Of a stretch of DNA of 64,000 bases, positions 63,287 to 64,000 are shown in pieces; positions within the stretch are counted from its first letter, which is position 1, and each line of letters starts with the position of its first letter. Position numbers and translations under genes: made by a program. The stretch spans positions 3,720,001 to 3,784,000 of the forward strand of contig CAUVYP010001208.1 of NCBI GenBank assembly GCA_963556195.1. Reading direction: 5' to 3'. This DNA comes from Sepiola atlantica. Its lineage: Eukaryota > Mollusca > Cephalopoda > Sepiida > Sepiolidae. The notes under the pieces were generated by a model. That model did no database searches. It was given only the letters and a program-made list of their open reading frames with translations, and had not been told where the DNA came from.

Positions 63287-64000
63287 TTAGCGCGTTTTAA
63301 AGTTGATATCGCTTTTGTTTATAACTTCCACATTTATTCTAATTGTGCAACGAAACTTTGCACAGATTAGCGGAGTCACATGTTCTACTGAAGTACCAAG
63401 TTTCAGAAGTGCAGCTCTTTTACTGCCGGAGATATGTCGATACAAACTGAATACGCAAAACATCAACAAAATTTAGCGCGTTTTAAAGTTGATATCGCTT
63501 TTGTTTATAACTTCCACATTTATTCGAATTGTGCAACGAAACTTTGCAGACCGTCGCGGAGACACACGTTCTACTGAAGTACCAAGTTTCAGAAGTGCAG
63601 CTCTTGTACTGCCGGAGCTATGTCGATACAAACTGAATACGCAAAACATCAACAAAATTTAGCGCGTTTTAAAGTTGATATCGCTTTTGTTTATAACTTC
63701 CACATTTATTCGAATTGTGCAACGAAACTTTGCACAGATTAGCGGAGTCACATTTTCTACTGAAGTACCAAGTTTCAGAAGTGCAGCTCTTGTACTGCCG
63801 GAGATATGTCGATACAAACTGAATACGCAAAACATCAACAAAATTTAGCGCGTTTTAAAGTTGATATCGCTTTTGTTTATAACTTCCACATTTATTCGAA
63901 TTGTGCAACGAAACTTTGTAGACAGTCGCGGATAGGCCTTTTCTACTGCGGTACCAAGTTTCAGAAGTGCAGCTCTTGTACTGCCGGAGATATGTCGATA
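63287..64000 (+). repeat. HOR-2 start, cut by the window: T-B-N-C(partial)
   Basis: The next HOR-2 unit begins with ttctaattg in T. It ends inside C (ctgcggtacc) at monomer position 156, so the array continues to the right. Confidence 0.9.

Larger units (their letters stand above)
1..64000. repeat. 186-bp satellite array, entire window
   Basis: The sequence repeats with a period of exactly 186 bp from the first to the last base, always in one orientation. Landmarks in the consensus monomer are ttagcgcg at 1-8, GATATC at 19-24, gtttataac at 31-39, the palindrome attcgaat at 50-57, a variable core at about 69-104, caagtttcag at 111-120, ctgccggagatatg near 137-150, and an AT-rich edge ending in caaaat at 186. 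By hand count the consensus is 70 G+C of 186 (about 38%) with 9 CpG. The register is kept throughout: 46 + 343x186 + 156 = 64,000. The period is close to a nucleosome repeat length and the monomers are ordered into higher-order repeats, both typical of eukaryotic heterochromatic satellites. Function (centromeric or not) cannot be told from this window. I do not recognise the family. Confidence 0.98.

Noticed and set aside
1..64000. About 340 short minus-strand reading frames of about 60 residues as genes
   Set aside because: They are the same frame of a non-coding satellite repeated because 186 is divisible by three. Most start at TTG, none has separate regulatory context, several copies carry stops, and variation follows monomer class rather than codon position. 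Longer frames of 102-122 residues arise only where a stop is mutated.
1..64000. CRISPR array (conserved repeat with about 35-bp variable segments)
   Set aside because: The period is 186 bp, the conserved part is about 150 bp, the variable cores belong to only about ten recurring classes, and no cas genes or leader are present.
1..64000. Alpha satellite, plant 178-bp satellite or Drosophila 359-bp satellite
   Set aside because: The 186-bp period and the motifs I can read do not match what I know of these families, so no family name is given.
1..64000. Transposon, rDNA, tRNA or snRNA cluster within the array
   Set aside because: The repeat runs base for base through the entire window with no interruption, terminal inverted repeat, target-site duplication or structured RNA signature.

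Overview
The whole 64 kb window is one uninterrupted tandem array of a 186-bp satellite monomer, in a single orientation. There is no unique sequence, no credible protein-coding gene, no RNA gene and no mobile element. It starts with a 46-bp partial monomer (1-46), carries 343 complete monomers (47-63844) and ends in a 156-bp partial one (63845-64000). Every monomer start falls on 47+186k, so no net insertion or deletion has accumulated in 343 copies. Neither edge of the array is visible, so the array continues on both sides. All coordinates within a monomer count from the first t of ttagcgcg.

A long satellite array of near-nucleosomal period with layered higher-order repeats (HORs) points to eukaryotic pericentromeric, centromeric or other heterochromatic DNA. 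The consensus is about 38% GC and keeps about 9 CpG per 186 bp, which is not below expectation. That hints at a genome without heavy CpG methylation, such as many invertebrates. I do not recognise the monomer as a named family and do not assign a species.

Monomers fall into ten classes, labelled here A, B, C, D, E, F, G, L, N and T. They differ mainly in a variable core at monomer positions about 69-104, flanked by two conserved blocks; F and G also differ at positions 5, 9 and 43-54. The classes follow an ordered grammar. HOR-1 is the 9-mer A-B-C-D-E-E-F-T-G (1,674 bp), seen intact at 47-1720, 1721-3394, 13811-15484 and 20507-22180, with shortened, extended or rearranged derivatives elsewhere. 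HOR-2 is the 9-mer T-B-N-C-D-E-F-T-G, also 1,674 bp, which dominates from about 56 kb to the end.

Layout: 1-3.4 kb, two near-identical HOR-1 units; 3.4-20.5 kb, HOR-1 units alternating with long T- and L-containing variants that are copied two or three times; 20.5-25.9 kb, recent HOR-1 tandem copies, an 11-mer and a T-B-N block; 25.9-34.3 kb, C-D-L rich variants; 34.3-36.3 kb, shortened HOR-1; 36.3-43.8 kb, two copies of a 20-monomer (3,720-bp) unit differing at only three positions that I found; 43.8-49.7 kb, mixed HOR-1 and B-N-C-E blocks; 49.7-55.1 kb, a 15-monomer unit followed by a 14-monomer version of it; 55.1-64 kb, HOR-2 and its deletion derivatives.

The biology is sequence turnover: unequal crossing-over and conversion in strict 186-bp register, leaving hybrid monomers, whole-monomer gains and losses, and private mutations shared by duplicated blocks. 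Class calls come from reading diagnostic motifs by eye. Percent identities and exact breakpoints were not computed.
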